From contig OU862907.1 in the NCBI GenBank assembly GCA_917880885.1, positions 70,675,072-70,739,071 on the forward strand: a stretch of DNA of 64,000 bases, read 5' to 3'. Below the pieces are notes generated by a model, which had not been told where the DNA came from, searched no databases, and was given only the letters and a program-made list of their open reading frames with translations. Shown here piece by piece: positions 44,476 to 55,342 of the stretch (position 1 is its first letter; each line of letters opens with the position of its first letter). The position numbers and the translations under genes were made by a program. The stretch is from Limnephilus marmoratus. Lineage: Eukaryota > Arthropoda > Insecta > Trichoptera > Limnephilidae.

Positions 44476-45140
44476 AACGTGTAAAATATTTTTTACGGCA
44501 ATTTTGCACTTTCGTAATTTTTTTCTCCACGTTCGAGAGTCACCCCCTCCGCGGGTGGCACCCGGGGCGGTCCGCCCCCCCCGCCCCCCCCTCGCTACGC
44601 TACTGAATTTAGGATTGGCAGGAACAAAGAATTGATAGAGAGTTAATTTTTTTTCTTTCTTTATGCCTTCCCTTTTCTTGACTCTCTTCGGCTCTTCTTG
44701 GATACTCCTGTGTGTTCTCGACTCTTCTTGTCTCTTATTCTCCTTTACTCTTCTTGCTTCTTCTTGGATCTTCTCGTCTCTTCTCGGCTCTTCTTGTCTC
44801 TTCTTGGATTTTCTTGTTTCTTCTTGCTTCTTCTTGTGTTTTCTAGGATCTTATCATCTCTTCCTGGATCTTGATGTCTATTTCTGTTAGTTCTGGCTTT
44901 TCTTGCTCCCTTTCGATATTCTCGTCCCTTCTTGACTTATCTTGTCCCTTGTCTCTCATTGCCTCTTCTTTCTACCACTTGAATCTTCTTTCTCCTCACC
45001 TCTTCTTGGATCTTCTCGTTTCTTCTCGGCTCTTCTTGGTTCTTCTTGCCTCTTCGAGACTTTTCATATTGCTTCTTTTTCTTTCTCGCTTCTTGTTTCT
45101 TCTTGCTTCTTCTTGTCTCTTCTAGGATATATAAATGTAT

Positions 45141-45185
45141 ACATTTATTTATTTTGATATATAAAATATCAAAATAAATAAATGT
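45141..45185. repeat. Hairpin with exact 20-nt arms
   Basis: ACATTTATTTATTTTGATAT and its complement surround ATAAA. Confidence 0.85.
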
Positions 45186-45256
45186 AGCTTCGTTTAACAA
45201 AAAAAATTAGAATCTTGCAAGAGCCTTGAAGGAGTAACCATCAGTTACTTATACCA

Positions 45257-45436
45257 GGGGGCCAAGTCTCTATCTTTTATTGTTTACTAACAGCCTGTTA
45301 ACTTAACATAATTACGTCACAAACACGTATTTTGACCTTAACGCATAGCGTTAAGGTGTTTGTGACGTGTTTGTGACGTAATTATGTTAAGTTAACAGGC
45401 TGTTAGTAAACAATAAAAGATAGAGACTTGGCCCCC
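45257..45436. mobile_element. 180-bp fold-back MITE
   Basis: Arms of about 70 bp start GGGGGCCAAGTCTCTATC and are nearly exact. The middle carries GTTTGTGACGT twice and a small CCTTAACGC/GCGTTAAGG stem. It is inserted in the minisatellite, and the target duplication is unclear. Confidence 0.85.
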
Positions 45437-47795
45437 AGGGCGGGTAAGAGGTGGATTACCTCCACTGTCTCTTCTAGGATCTTCTCATTTATTTCTGGAT
45501 CTCGTCTATTTCTGTCAGTTTTGGCTCTTTTTGTCCCTTCTTGACTTTTCTTGTATCTTGTCTCTTCTTTCTTTCTCTTGGATCTCCTCGTCTCTTCTTG
45601 GCTCTTGTCTCTCCTTGCCTCTTCTTGGATCTTCTCACATCTTCATGGCTCTTCTTGTCTCTTCTTGGCTCCTCTTAAATCTTCCCGTCTTTCTCAACTT
45701 TTCTTAGCTCTTTTTTGCTGCTTCTTGTCTCTTATGATTTCTTCTTTTCTAATATTGTCTCTTCTTGGCGGTTCTCTCTTCTTCTTGGATATTCTTGCCT
45801 TTTGTCTCTTCTTGGTTGTTATTGCTTTTTCTTGGATTTTCTTGCCTCTTGCCTTTCCGTGGATTTTCTTCTCCTTCTTGTCTCTTCTTGCCTCTTTTTG
45901 GCTCTTCCTGTCTCTTCTTACCTTTTTTTGAATCTACTCGTCTCTTCTCAACTCTTCTTGCTACTTCGTTTCTCTTACTGTCTTTTTTTACTATTATTGT
46001 CTCTTCTTGGCTATCTTCTTACCGCTTCTTGTCTCTTTTTGTCTATTCTTGTCTTTCTTCGCTCTATTGCTTCTTTTTGGTTTTTTTTATCTCTTCTTGG
46101 ATAATCTCGTCTCCCTCTTCTCGTTTTTTGGTTCTTTTTGGTTTTTCTTGCATCTTTTTGTCTCTTCTAGGTTTTTATCATCTCTTTTTGGTTGTTCTTG
46201 CTTTTTCTTGGATCTTTTCGCCTCTCCTCGGCTCTTCTTGCCTCTTTGTAGATTTTCTTCTTGTGTTTTCTACGATCTTATCATCTCTTCCTGAATTTTG
46301 ATGTCTATTTCTGTCAGATCTAGCTTTTTTTGCTCTCACTTCGACCTTCTCGTCCTTTTTGACTTATCTTGTCTTTAATTGGCTCTTCTTGCTACCACTT
46401 TAATCTTCTTCTCTCTCCTCGCCTCTTCTTGGATCTTCTTGTTTCTTCTTGCCTCTTTGTGGTTTTCATATCGCTTCTTGTCCTTTCTCTTCTAGGATCT
46501 TCTAATTTCTTTCTGGATCTTGTCTATTTCTGGCAGTTTTGGCTCTTCTTATCCCCACTTTGATCTTTTTGTCCCTTCTTGGCTCTTCTTGTTTCTTTTT
46601 TCTTTCTCTTGGATCTCCTCGTCTCTTCTTGGTGCGTGTCTCTCCTTGCTTCGTCTTGGATCTTCTCACATCTTCATAGCTATTCTTGTCTCGTCTCGGC
46701 TTCTCTTGAATCCTCCCGTCTTTCTAAACTCTTCTTGGCTCTTCTTGCTGCATCGTGTCTCTTATTATCTCTTCTTTTCTATTATTGTCTCTTCTTGGTG
46801 CTTCTCTCTTCTTCTTGGGTGTTGTTGCCTCTTTTTTCATATTCTTGGCTCTTCTTGTCCTTTCTCGCTTCTTCTTGTTTCTTCTTGATTCTTCTTGTCC
46901 CTTCTGGGATCTTCTCATTTCTTTCTGGATTTGTCTATTTCTGGCAGTTTTTGCATATCTTGTCCCCACTTTGATCTTTTTTCCCTTCTTGACTCTTCTT
47001 GTCTCTTGTCTCTTGGATCTCCTCGTCTCTTCTTGGCTCTTGTCTCTCCTTGCCTCTTCTTGGATCTTCTCGTTTCTTCTCGGCTCTTCTTGCCTCTTCG
47101 TGGATTTTATTGTTTTTTCTTGCTTCTTCTTGTGTTTTCAAAGATCTTATCATCTCTTCCTGGATCTTGATGTCTATTTCTGTCAGTTCTGACTTTTCTT
47201 GCTCCCACTTCGATGTTCTCGTCCCTTCTTGACTTATATTTGGCTCTTCTTATCCCCACGTTGATATTTTTGTCCCTTGTAGACTCTTCTTGTTTCTTGT
47301 CTTTTCTTTCTTTCTCTTGAATCTTCTCGTCTCTCCTTGGCTATTGTCTCTCCTTGCTTCTTCTTGGATCTTCTTACATCTTCTTAGCTATTCTTGTCTC
47401 GTCTTGGCTCTTCTTGAATTTTCCCATCTTTCTCAACGCTTCTTGGCTCTTCTTGCTGGTTCGTGTCTCTTATTATCTCTTCTTTTCTATTATTGTCTCT
47501 TCCTGGCGCTTCTCTCTTCTTCTTGGGTGTTCTTACCACTTGTATCTTCTTGGCTCTTCTTGTCCTTTTTCGCTTCTTCTTGTTTCTTCTTGCTTCTCTT
47601 GTCTCTTCTGGGATCTTCTCATTTCTTTCTGAATTTTGTCTATTTCTGGCAGTTTTTGCACATTTTATCCCCACTTTGATCTTTTTGTCCCTTCTTGACT
47701 CTACTTATCTCTTATCTATTTCTCCTGGATCTCCTCGCCTCTTCTTGGCTCTTCTTGCAACTTCATGACTCTTTTTGTCTCGTCTTTGCTCTTTG

Positions 47796-47894
47796 GTTAT
47801 TTAATATCAAATAGTCGTTAAGGGAGTTCGTTTCGATTTGGTTTTTTAGACTTGATGGACTTGATGTAGAGAGAGTTATTCTGTCACATCTATT
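47796..47894 (+). repeat. CR block H fragment, left of LINE insertion
   Basis: TTGATGTAGAGAGAGTTATT matches block H. It continues on the other side of the LINE at about 51990. Confidence 0.65.
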
Positions 47895-48265
47895 TTTTTT
47901 TTTATTTTTTTTTTATTTAGCATATAAAATATAATGTACATTTATTTTATAATTTTCGTGCATGTTCATGTTCAAAAATCTTAATACCACTCTTCCATGG
48001 AAGCATTAGCTTGTGTCTGGAAGAGTAGTGTACATTTTTTTAATGCTATATTATATAAGTTCATAAATTACAATGTAAATGTAAAAAACAATAAGTTGTA
48101 AGTTTCGTGTTTTGTAATTATAAGTATTTATCTACTTTCAAACAATTTAACTCTTTGGATAATTGGATAAATTATCTAGAATAATTATTGTAATTAGTTG
48201 TAAAAACAGAACAAAATTTAACTTTATTTGACGAATGGAGTATCACTTGGAAACTGAGTTATAAG

Positions 48266-49283
48266 TTATTCTTGAGATTTTTTTTTTTTGAGATTATCTT
48301 TAAAATATTTTTTAACAGTGTTTATTAATTGTATTTTATCATTATTCTTTCTAATTTCAACCGGTAGTCGGTTGAAAATAAGTCTTCCTTGATAAGTATA
48401 ATAATTTTGTGCGAAGGAAGTGTTTAATTTTGGGCATGAAAAAATATATTTGTCTAGTACGGTTTTCAGTTATAAATTGATACTTTTCTTTTTCTTTTAT
48501 AATTTGAATCAATGCATTTCTATTGTATAGATCTTTGAAAGATGGTACTTGGAATTCCTTAAATAATTGATCCGTTGGGTAGTCAGAAGGTTTTTTTAAT
48601 ATGATTTTAATTATTAGCCTCTGCACAACTTCAATTGGGGAAAGATTAGTTTTGTATGCGGATCCCCAGCTAATGATAGCATATTGTAAAGTTGATTGAA
48701 CCAAAGCGTAATATATTAGATATAAGTTTTTTACAGACAAAAAATTTCTGATTCTTAAAAATATATAAATCAATTTTCTAATTTTTTTTACAACTTGACA
48801 AATTTGTTCCATCCATTTCAAATTTTTATCGATAATGACTCCTAAGTATTTGATTGTGTTTGTTGTTTTTAATATTGTGCAGTTTGGGCTACAATGATTT
48901 TTATTATGTGTTTTGGAATTATCATGGATGATGATGTCAATGTTTTTAGGGGTATCATTTTTGTGTATTGCAAATGGAATTACAAATGTTTTATCACTAT
49001 TTAGTGATAGTAAATTTACGTCGAAGAAATTCTTTATAATATTTATGTCTTCGGTGGCTTTAAATATTACTTTTTCCCATGTTTTATCGCTAATTATTAG
49101 TACCGTATCATCGGCATATGAAGTAATTTGGCCATGTAGTGGTTGAAAAAAAATGTCATTAACATATATGGTAAAAAGGATTGGTCCGATTACTGTACCT
49201 TGCGGGATTCCAAAGTCTGATATTTCTTTATCGCTATTAATCTGATTTATTTTTACGACTTGCGGCCGATTTTTTAGATAGTT
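48266..49283 (-). pseudogene. LINE ORF continuation after the stop: RT end and C-terminal domain
   Basis: In frame after the stop: FGIPQGTVIGPILFTIYVND (motif B), YADDTVLI (catalytic box), IKYLGVIIDKNLKWM, then ISWGSAYKTNLSPIEVVQ. Near 48440 a one-base shift in a T/A run moves the frame; beyond it the reading is RLIFNRLPVEI and a Lys-rich end near 48266. Confidence 0.8.
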
Positions 49284-51254
49284 TTATAGATAGTAAATCC
49301 ATTTAATCGCATTGTCTTTTATACCTATATTGTTCAGTTTTTTTAGTAGAATATCATGGGATATACTATCAAAGGCTTTTCTGAGATCAATAAATATACC
49401 GGCACATTTTTCACCTTTATCCAATGATTCGTTGATGTATGAGGTTACATTAGCAATAGCATCTTGTGTGCTGAGTGACTTTATGAAACCAAACTGGTTT
49501 TTGTGAAGAATTTTATTTCTTTCTAGGAAACCGATCAATTGGTTTTTCACAATTTTTTCAAAAATCTTTCCAATGTTTGAGATTAGACAAATTGGGCGAT
49601 AGTTAGTCACTTGTTGTGGGTCTCCAGATTTATAAATAGGTGAAATAATTGTATTTTTATAGTTTGTCGGAAATATCCCCTCTGTTAAACTTAAGTTTAT
49701 CAAATGAGTAATTGGTTTTACCAAATGAATTTTCATGGATTTTAGAAAATGTACTGTAATAAGGTCAAAACCGGGAGACGAACCTCCTTTCAGGCCTTCT
49801 ATTATTTTTAAAATTTCACTCTCTGAGGTTGTTTCAAATTTTGATAAATTATTTTGATTTTGTACATTTTCAATCTTTTGTGTTCTCGGGTTAAAAGATT
49901 TATTGATATTTTTCACAAGATTTTTTCCTACATTAGCAAAAAAAGAATTAAAGATGTTTGCACATTGTTTAGGTTGAATATTAGCATCTATGATTTTATT
50001 TTCATGTTCAATGTATTTTATGTTTTGTGTTTTTTTAGTGTTATCCATGGCTAAGTTGACTGTTTTCCATATTTGTTTAATGTTATTGTCTGTAGAGAGT
50101 ATTTTATTTTTGAAATAGTTTTCTTTATTTTCTTTGATACAGTTTGTTAATTTATTTTTAATTTTTTTGTAAAAAGTGTATGCTTTTTCATTTAGAGGAT
50201 TTTTCAATGCTGTTTTATAAAGTTTTTCTTTGTTTCTAATTGATATTATAAGTCCTTGTGTTATCCAAGGCTTTAAAATTCTTAGTTTTGATTTAATGCG
50301 GACCGTAGTTTCAGTAGTTGAATTTTTTATGTGTTGTGACAATATATTTTCAAAGTTTTTTGAGCAAGTTTCGGTGTCATAACTACTTAACACGTTGTTC
50401 CATTGTTCATTTCTTAGTTTTTCGGATAAAATAGTCATATTTGTGTAGGATTTTGTCTTTGTTAGATTAAATTTTTTAGGTTCAATTTTGTTATCATAGA
50501 GAAGAATGCATGCATGGTGGTCAGTAATATTCGTTTTCCAAACAATTGATTTCATTTTGTCTATATCTTTAATATTTATGTTAGTCCATATGTGGTCTAA
50601 ACAAGATGGAGGGTGATTTTTTATTTCTCTCGTATTTTTATTAACGCACGATATGAAGTTAAATTCAGTCATACAATTAATATATTCATTTTTGAAATTA
50701 TTATCTACGTTTTCATTAATGTTTATATTGAAGTCTCCTGCAATAAAGCAATGTTTATTACTAAATTTTAACAGTATGTGTTTAAATTCATTTATAAATG
50801 ACGAGATATTCGAACCGTGTGTTCTGTAAACAGCTATTATGTCGAAGTTTGTTTTGTCGAGTTTTAATTGTATTTCAATACAGTTTACAAGATGTATAGG
50901 ATGTTCAGTTATTTTGACAATACTAAATTTATCGTGAATGAATATGACGAGACCACTATTTTTATTGATGTTTATTTTGGTTGTAACATAATTATATTCT
51001 GGTAAATGGTAGGTGGGTGATTCGTCATTAGTAAAAGTTTCTGATAATATTATGATGTCAGGTTTTTTATTTAGATTGTTTAATTTTAGAATTAATTCAT
51101 CCCAATTTCGTTCCATACTTCGTATGTTAATATGAAAAATGAAAATATTATTGAGATTCTTTGAGATTATTTCATTACATGAATCGGTGTATACACACTC
51201 ATATTCTTGTATTTTAAAATTGTTTTCTAATTCATTAGCTATGAAGTCATCCAT
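49284..51254 (-). CDS. LINE ORF: AP-type endonuclease and reverse transcriptase (N-terminal 656 aa)
   Basis: The endonuclease reads NIRSMERNWDEL, ILSETFTND, GDFNININ, CLDHIWTN and NITDHHACIL. A linker follows, then RT: GGSSPGFDLITVHFLK, PIYKSGDPQQVTNYRPI, QFGFIKSLSTQDAI and IDLRKAFDSISHDILLKKL (motif A). It stops at a TAA just after KWIYYL; the same frame goes on with RT motifs beyond. The type resembles CR1/L2/Daphne-group LINEs; the exact clade is not settled. Confidence 0.85.
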   Translation of the reverse strand: MDDFIANELENNFKIQEYECVYTDSCNEIISKNLNNIFIFHINIRSMERNWDELILKLNNLNKKPDIIILSETFTNDESPTYHLPEYNYVTTKININKNSGLVIFIHDKFSIVKITEHPIHLVNCIEIQLKLDKTNFDIIAVYRTHGSNISSFINEFKHILLKFSNKHCFIAGDFNININENVDNNFKNEYINCMTEFNFISCVNKNTREIKNHPPSCLDHIWTNINIKDIDKMKSIVWKTNITDHHACILLYDNKIEPKKFNLTKTKSYTNMTILSEKLRNEQWNNVLSSYDTETCSKNFENILSQHIKNSTTETTVRIKSKLRILKPWITQGLIISIRNKEKLYKTALKNPLNEKAYTFYKKIKNKLTNCIKENKENYFKNKILSTDNNIKQIWKTVNLAMDNTKKTQNIKYIEHENKIIDANIQPKQCANIFNSFFANVGKNLVKNINKSFNPRTQKIENVQNQNNLSKFETTSESEILKIIEGLKGGSSPGFDLITVHFLKSMKIHLVKPITHLINLSLTEGIFPTNYKNTIISPIYKSGDPQQVTNYRPICLISNIGKIFEKIVKNQLIGFLERNKILHKNQFGFIKSLSTQDAIANVTSYINESLDKGEKCAGIFIDLRKAFDSISHDILLKKLNNIGIKDNAIKWIYYL

Positions 51255-51883
51255 TTAGCAAGAATATTAATATAATATTGATTTCTTTTAAATATATAGA
51301 GAATTTTCAAAGTAGAGTGTGATATAGAGTTAGTAATATGAGTACAGATGTTATAATGTGTAGATTGTCGAAGAATATTCCGTTTTTTTAATGTATAGAT
51401 CATAAAATTATTCATTTTTATATCTTTTGGATATTCAGATGTACATATATAAGACATTGAGAATAAACATAGAATACTTTTAAAATCACCTCTCAAATTA
51501 ATATTAATATTCATTCTCCTGTTGTGAAAATGCAAGTAATTCTTTGTAATATTTACAATTAATTTGAACAAGAAAAAAAATATACAATATATAATAATAA
51601 TATTGATATTCGGCTGGAAATACACTTCACATTTGCAAATATAGTAATACATGTGTTGACTTGTATATATACAAGTAACGTAGAACTTGTATATATGCAA
51701 GTAATTTAAAAGGTTAGTTTCTATGGTTATAATTATACTAATTTTGTATTTATGAATGAGGATGTTAAGATGATAGAAATTATTTGAGTAAGTGGTACCA
51801 TAGGTTTTTAAAAGTGGTAGTTCTAAAGATAAATTTTTACAATATATGTTCATAGTTACGATACAATTCCAGAGTTCAATCAC
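51239..51883 (-). other. LINE 5' leader with a 214-codon open frame
   Basis: The frame (start MIELWNCIVT) overlaps the start of the endonuclease ORF by a few codons. It has no zinc knuckle, RRM or coiled coil that I can see and is Ile/Tyr/Asn-rich, as expected by chance in this composition. A divergent ORF1 cannot be excluded. Confidence 0.3.
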
Positions 51884-51985
51884 ATTTATATGGATATAAG
51901 TGATAATTTTCTGATACTGAGAGTCAGTAGCAATAATAAATAGTTTATATTTTGTTATTTCAAGATTATAAGTGAAGTTTAGGTA

Positions 51986-52289
51986 AGGATTGTTGTATTA
52001 TTTCACTTATATTTTCTGTAAGGCTTAAGTTGTTATAAGAGTTATTATTCATCCAATAAATGCTACGGGTATTATAGTGCCACAGGCTTATTAGTTCGCT
52101 TTTAGGAAAAACTCATATAGTAGCAGATAAAAACCCGTTTGTCAATTGGCATCCCACAATTGCGTAAAGTTCCCTAACAGTAGGGTTTTACCCCTTTGTA
52201 TGTACAACAGCAATTATTGGAACATGTGCAAAAATGAACTAAGAGTTTGGTGCGGCAGCCGCGGATGTTTTGTCCGTATCCAGCCTCAA
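51986..52289 (+). repeat. CR block H (right half) and junction to block A
   Basis: TTTCTGTAAGGCTTAAGTTG and CAATAAATGCTACGGGTATT continue block H. Then AAGTTCCCTAACAGTAGGG and TGTACAACAGCAATTATTGG correspond to the H-A junction seen at 23870. Confidence 0.6.
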
Positions 52290-52620
52290 TATAACCGTGG
52301 ATTGGACACATTAGCTCAGTTGATAGCGTTCGGCCCCCACAAGGAGTAGGTCCTGGGTTCGAGTCCTAGATATGACCGTAACTTTTTATGATTTTTCTGT
52401 TTTAGATTTTTGATTGAGTTTCGCTAATACTGTCTTAATTTAATTAAAATATTACCATTTGAGGTTTTAGTTATTAAGTTAAAAATACAAATTATTTTGT
52501 GTTTGAAAACTATTTATAAATGGACGTTTTTTTACGATACAAAATAAGTCATTAATTGAGAGATTGTTAATCTAATTAAATTCATTTATTTTTATAAATT
52601 TTTTACAAAATATTCTGCCT
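52290..52620 (+). repeat. SINE-B copy
   Basis: The head has ATTAGCTCAGTTGATAGCGT and GGGTTCGAGTCCTAG; the tail has GATTGAGTTTCGCTAATACT. Confidence 0.65.
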
Positions 52621-53410
52621 TGAGATAATTTTTTATTAGAAATGAAATTTTCAGTTTCAAAAAACGCTTTCCTTAAATATGACAGTGTTTTAATAAATAA
52701 AATAGAATTCGGGGGTTAAATTTTTTTAATGTTATTGTTCTGAAATTACATCATTGGAGAAGAAGATTACTATAATAATACAGGTCTACAACAAAAATGC
52801 TGTCTGGATGTTTTCAACTGATTTCTATGTATTTAGGTTTTCTAAAAACTAGAAAAATATTCAAAAAAATCCAGAACGTCAGGTTATTTTGCAAAACGGT
52901 ATACATATATATATATATATACAGATATATATAGTATATACAATAGTGAGCTCTGGCAATAAACGTTTCATTGCTAAATCATTCATCCGATTGCGATGAA
53001 ACTTTGGGGATATGATGTGTGCATGCCCGCGGTGGTTTCTGTATACAATAGTGAGCTCTGGCATCATGAAATTACGAAAAATTAATTAATTAAATAAAAA
53101 TGAATCGCAGAAATGTATGTACGCGCATAACTTTTAAATGACTGCACCAAATTGGATAATTCTTTTTTTGTATTCGTTATTGTCAAGACAATGTTTGTAT
53201 AAAACTATTGGTGAGCTCTGGCATTATAAAATTTGTATAAAAAAAATTGCAATAGATGGCACGCGAGCAGTGAAGACTGAATGTACCGGGACTGAATGAA
53301 TGGAATGTGGGAGGGGGGAGGGGAACTCGGGTAGGGGGTTCGAGGGAGGGGGGAGGGGAACTAGGGTTCGGGGAAGGTAACCTGAATTTTTAGGCAATAA
53401 CAAAGACCCT
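52621..53410 (+). repeat. Diverged single units of the 32-kb tandem family, TA run, G-rich tract
   Basis: 52935-53060 and 53120-53225 contain AATAGTGAGCTCTGGCA and CCGATTGCGATGAAACTTTG. A TA run is at 52904-52930. A G-rich tract (GGGAGGGGGGAGGGGAAC) is at 53308-53370. The remainder is unassigned. Confidence 0.6.
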
Positions 53411-53705
53411 AACTGCAAACAAAACGTTAAAAGCATTTCAAGCTTTAGGTTGCCTAATGAGTTTAAAAGTACATTTTCTTCATTCCCACCTAGACTACTC
53501 TCCAGAAAATTTAGGATATGTGATTGAAGAGCAAGGTGAACGATTTCACCAAGATATTAAGGAGATGGAAAAAAGATACCAGGGAAGTTGGAGCATCTCA
53601 ATGATTGCAGACTACTGTTGGACGCTTCAGAGAGACCTTCCAGATGCTTCCTACAAGCGAAAATGTACCAAAAGGAGTCTCACTGGGAAAAAGAAATGTG
53701 TTTAG
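53411..53705 (+). CDS. Fragment of a recurrent insect TE-type ORF (EQGERFHQDI family)
   Basis: The frame is open upstream of the first ATG (53457), reading KAFQALGC, then MSLKVHFLHSHLDY, EEQGERFHQDIKEMEKRYQG and ADYCWTLQRDLPDASYKRKC. I recognise this block as a recurrent C-terminal segment of unnamed, multicopy insect ORFs, from memory and without a database check. The N-terminal part is missing. It is probably transposon-derived; function unknown. Confidence 0.55.
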
Positions 53706-54002
53706 TGCTTACTAATCAATGTATTTTAGATAAAAAAAATAAGTTTTGTTACGCAATTATTAATGTATAATTTTTTTTTAATCTTGTATCTTTTATTTTA
53801 AGATGATAACTTGATTAATATAGATACCTACATTGTCAGAAAACGTGACGTTCTGTGACAAAATTAAAGTCATTTTCGGATTCAGCACACCCAGAAACAT
53901 AAGAATTACGCAAAAAAACCTAAACAGCTCTCAATTTTTTTTTTTTTTTTGTAGACCTGTGTAATCTATACGAAAATATAAAAAAGAACGAGACACAGAA
54001 AA
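53706..54002. other. Unassigned AT-rich
   Basis: I see nothing beyond a T run at 53938. Confidence 0.4.
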
Positions 54003-54135
54003 ATGGAGGTTCTGGGTTCGAGTCCCGGTTCCATCTTTTTATTTTTTGACGTTTAAATAAGATATCTTGGTAGCCGAATCGGTAAGGCGTTTGTCCCGGT
54101 AAGACGAGAGGTTCTGGGTTCGAGCCCTAGTTAAT
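54003..54135 (+). repeat. SINE-C, partial and full tRNA-like heads
   Basis: 54006-54037 keeps only GGTTCTGGGTTCGAGTCCCG. 54062-54135 is fuller: TAGCCGAATCGGTAAGGCGT and GGTTCTGGGTTCGAGCCC. Confidence 0.6.
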
Positions 54136-54251
54136 GATAGAACTGCAGTAGTTATATACAGTAGAATTTGGTGATAACGATGACGGCAAAGCGAGGTCAC
54201 GGCTATATGAGCAATCACTAAATGAAATTTTTAAGTTCAGACTTATTTTCA

Positions 54252-54622
54252 TACTAGCTGACCCTATCACGCGTTGATGTGGCTAACGAAATACAACGCC
54301 ATCTACTGGATGTTACCCAACCTTTATAACCAAGTGTTTTTTCGATTAGTTAACGCACACCGCGATCTGATAATTTGCATAAAAATCAAATCCACACCTC
54401 CCGCTTGCCAGCCCGCTTATCCACGCATACAGACTCCACTCCTTTAATTGTATATTTCAACCATTTTACACAAAACCTTGACAAATTATATAACTAAACC
54501 TTCCTCATAAATCACTCTATATATTGGTGAAAACCGCATAAAAATCCGGTTAGTAGTTTTTGAGTTTATCGCGAACAGACAGAGAGACGCGGCGGAGGAC
54601 TTTAAATTATAATATGTAGAGA
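54252..54622 (+). repeat. CTAGCTGACC-type dispersed repeat, forward copy
   Basis: It starts ACTAGCTGACCCTATCACGC, includes GTGGCTAACGAAATACAACG, and ends AACAGACAGAGAGACGCGG ... TTTAAATTATAATATG. It pairs with the reverse copy at 4245-4767. Confidence 0.6.
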
Positions 54623-54654
54623 TAATTGTTTGTGTTATAACGAGGAGTTAGCTG

Positions 54655-54735
54655 TTGGAGTTGACGGCCGACACGGTTGAGGGGAAAGGGTCTCGACTCC
54701 CAATCCGAAGATAACAGATTCGAATCCTGCATGCG
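54655..54735 (+). repeat. tRNA-like sequence (B box only)
   Basis: GGTCTCGACTCCCAATCCGA and AGATTCGAATCCTGC resemble an anticodon arm and a T arm. The D arm and acceptor are not convincing. Confidence 0.3.
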
Positions 54736-54779
54736 CAAATGCTTTTTTTTCGATTGATTTGTGATATTTCACAATTAAA

Positions 54780-55290
54780 TAAAATAAAAATATTAGTAAC
54801 AAGATATTTTCAATAAATTCGGAACAAACAGGATATACACTTTCTAATGTAATGAGTGTGACGCACAGTATGTAGGTATGACTACTAGAAATTTTAAAAC
54901 TAGAATTAGGGAACATGAACTTTGTCTACGACTATTCCGAGTTTGTCAACCATTTAATAGAGACAGGCTATAGCTTCAACAAAGAAAAGACCAATTTGAA
55001 ACATTCTAATATAAATTCATATTTTAATTTGTGCGCTTTTGAATCCTTCGATAAAAATAAAAAAAATAATTTAGTTAATAAAATAATAGCACCTTGTAAA
55101 TCACCCTTATTAACGATGTTCCCATGTAATGTTGATTCCTCCCACTGTTTTTCCTCTCCCCAAAATCACCCCTCCCACTACCTCCAATAATTAAATCTAA
55201 TTTTTTAATTGTATAGAATTTATAAGTTGTTTTAAGTTTGCTGGTGGATGACACATTTGTGTCGAAACCGGTAGCAGACAACTAAAAATA
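54780..55290 (+). mobile_element. Penelope-like element 3' fragment (GIY-YIG end), plus strand
   Basis: The plus strand reads CNECDAQYVGMTTRNFKTRI followed by REHE, the GIY-YIG endonuclease middle of Penelope-like elements, then frame breaks and a tail with KNNLVNKIIAPCKSPLLTMF. It ends with GTTTGCTGGTGGATGACACA ... GTGTCGAAACC, the mirror of the minus-strand copy. Confidence 0.7.
55239..55278 (+). ncRNA. Degenerate hammerhead-like hairpin at Penelope end
   Basis: TGGATGA, stem CACA/TGTG, then GAAACC, with outer stem TGCTG/GTAGCA. The first core box has an extra base compared with CUGANGA, so activity is doubtful. Confidence 0.25.
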
Positions 55291-55342
55291 TAAAGTGACA
55301 AATGTACATTCAAAATTAAAATTCTCAATTGTGTTTAAATAA

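Larger units (their letters stand above)
42369..44605. mobile_element. hAT-like DNA element carrying a zinc-finger gene fragment
   Basis: The ends are CAGTGGCGTAGC and the inverse GCTACGCTACTG, and GGTGGCACCCGGGGCGG lies near both ends. The 8-bp target duplication AATTTAGG is at 42361-42368 and 44606-44613. No transposase was found. Inside are a direct repeat near both ends (42590-42790, 44310-44475), a CGTTCAAGTATAACGTAACG MITE-like segment, a SINE-N fragment and a C2H2 zinc-finger array. It is non-autonomous. Confidence 0.8.
44650..47795 (+). repeat. 3.1-kb pyrimidine-rich minisatellite
   Basis: Degenerate 9-15-bp words such as TCTTCTTGG, CTCTTCTTG and GATCTTCTCGTCTC are repeated, with higher-order blocks of about 450-700 bp (for example CTTTGATCTTTTTGTCCCTT to GGATCTTGTCTATTTCTG). 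Strand composition is strongly unequal. The many open frames (Leu/Phe/Ser-rich on plus, Arg/Lys/Glu-rich on minus) follow from the missing stop-forming words. Two hairpins interrupt it. Confidence 0.9.
47895..51985 (-). mobile_element. Nearly full-length Jockey-superfamily LINE
   Basis: A minus-strand element of about 4.1 kb. The T run at 47895-47930 is its poly(A) end. It has a 3' UTR, one ORF with endonuclease and RT, and a 5' leader up to about 51985. It is inserted in block H, whose halves lie at 47810-47890 and 51990-52080. Only one in-frame stop (49284) and one frameshift (about 48440) were found in the EN-RT ORF. Confidence 0.82.

Noticed and set aside
44663..47768. Many overlapping ORFs of 70-178 aa on both strands
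   Set aside because: All lie in the pyrimidine minisatellite. All frames are open because the words lack stop codons, and no domain is visible.
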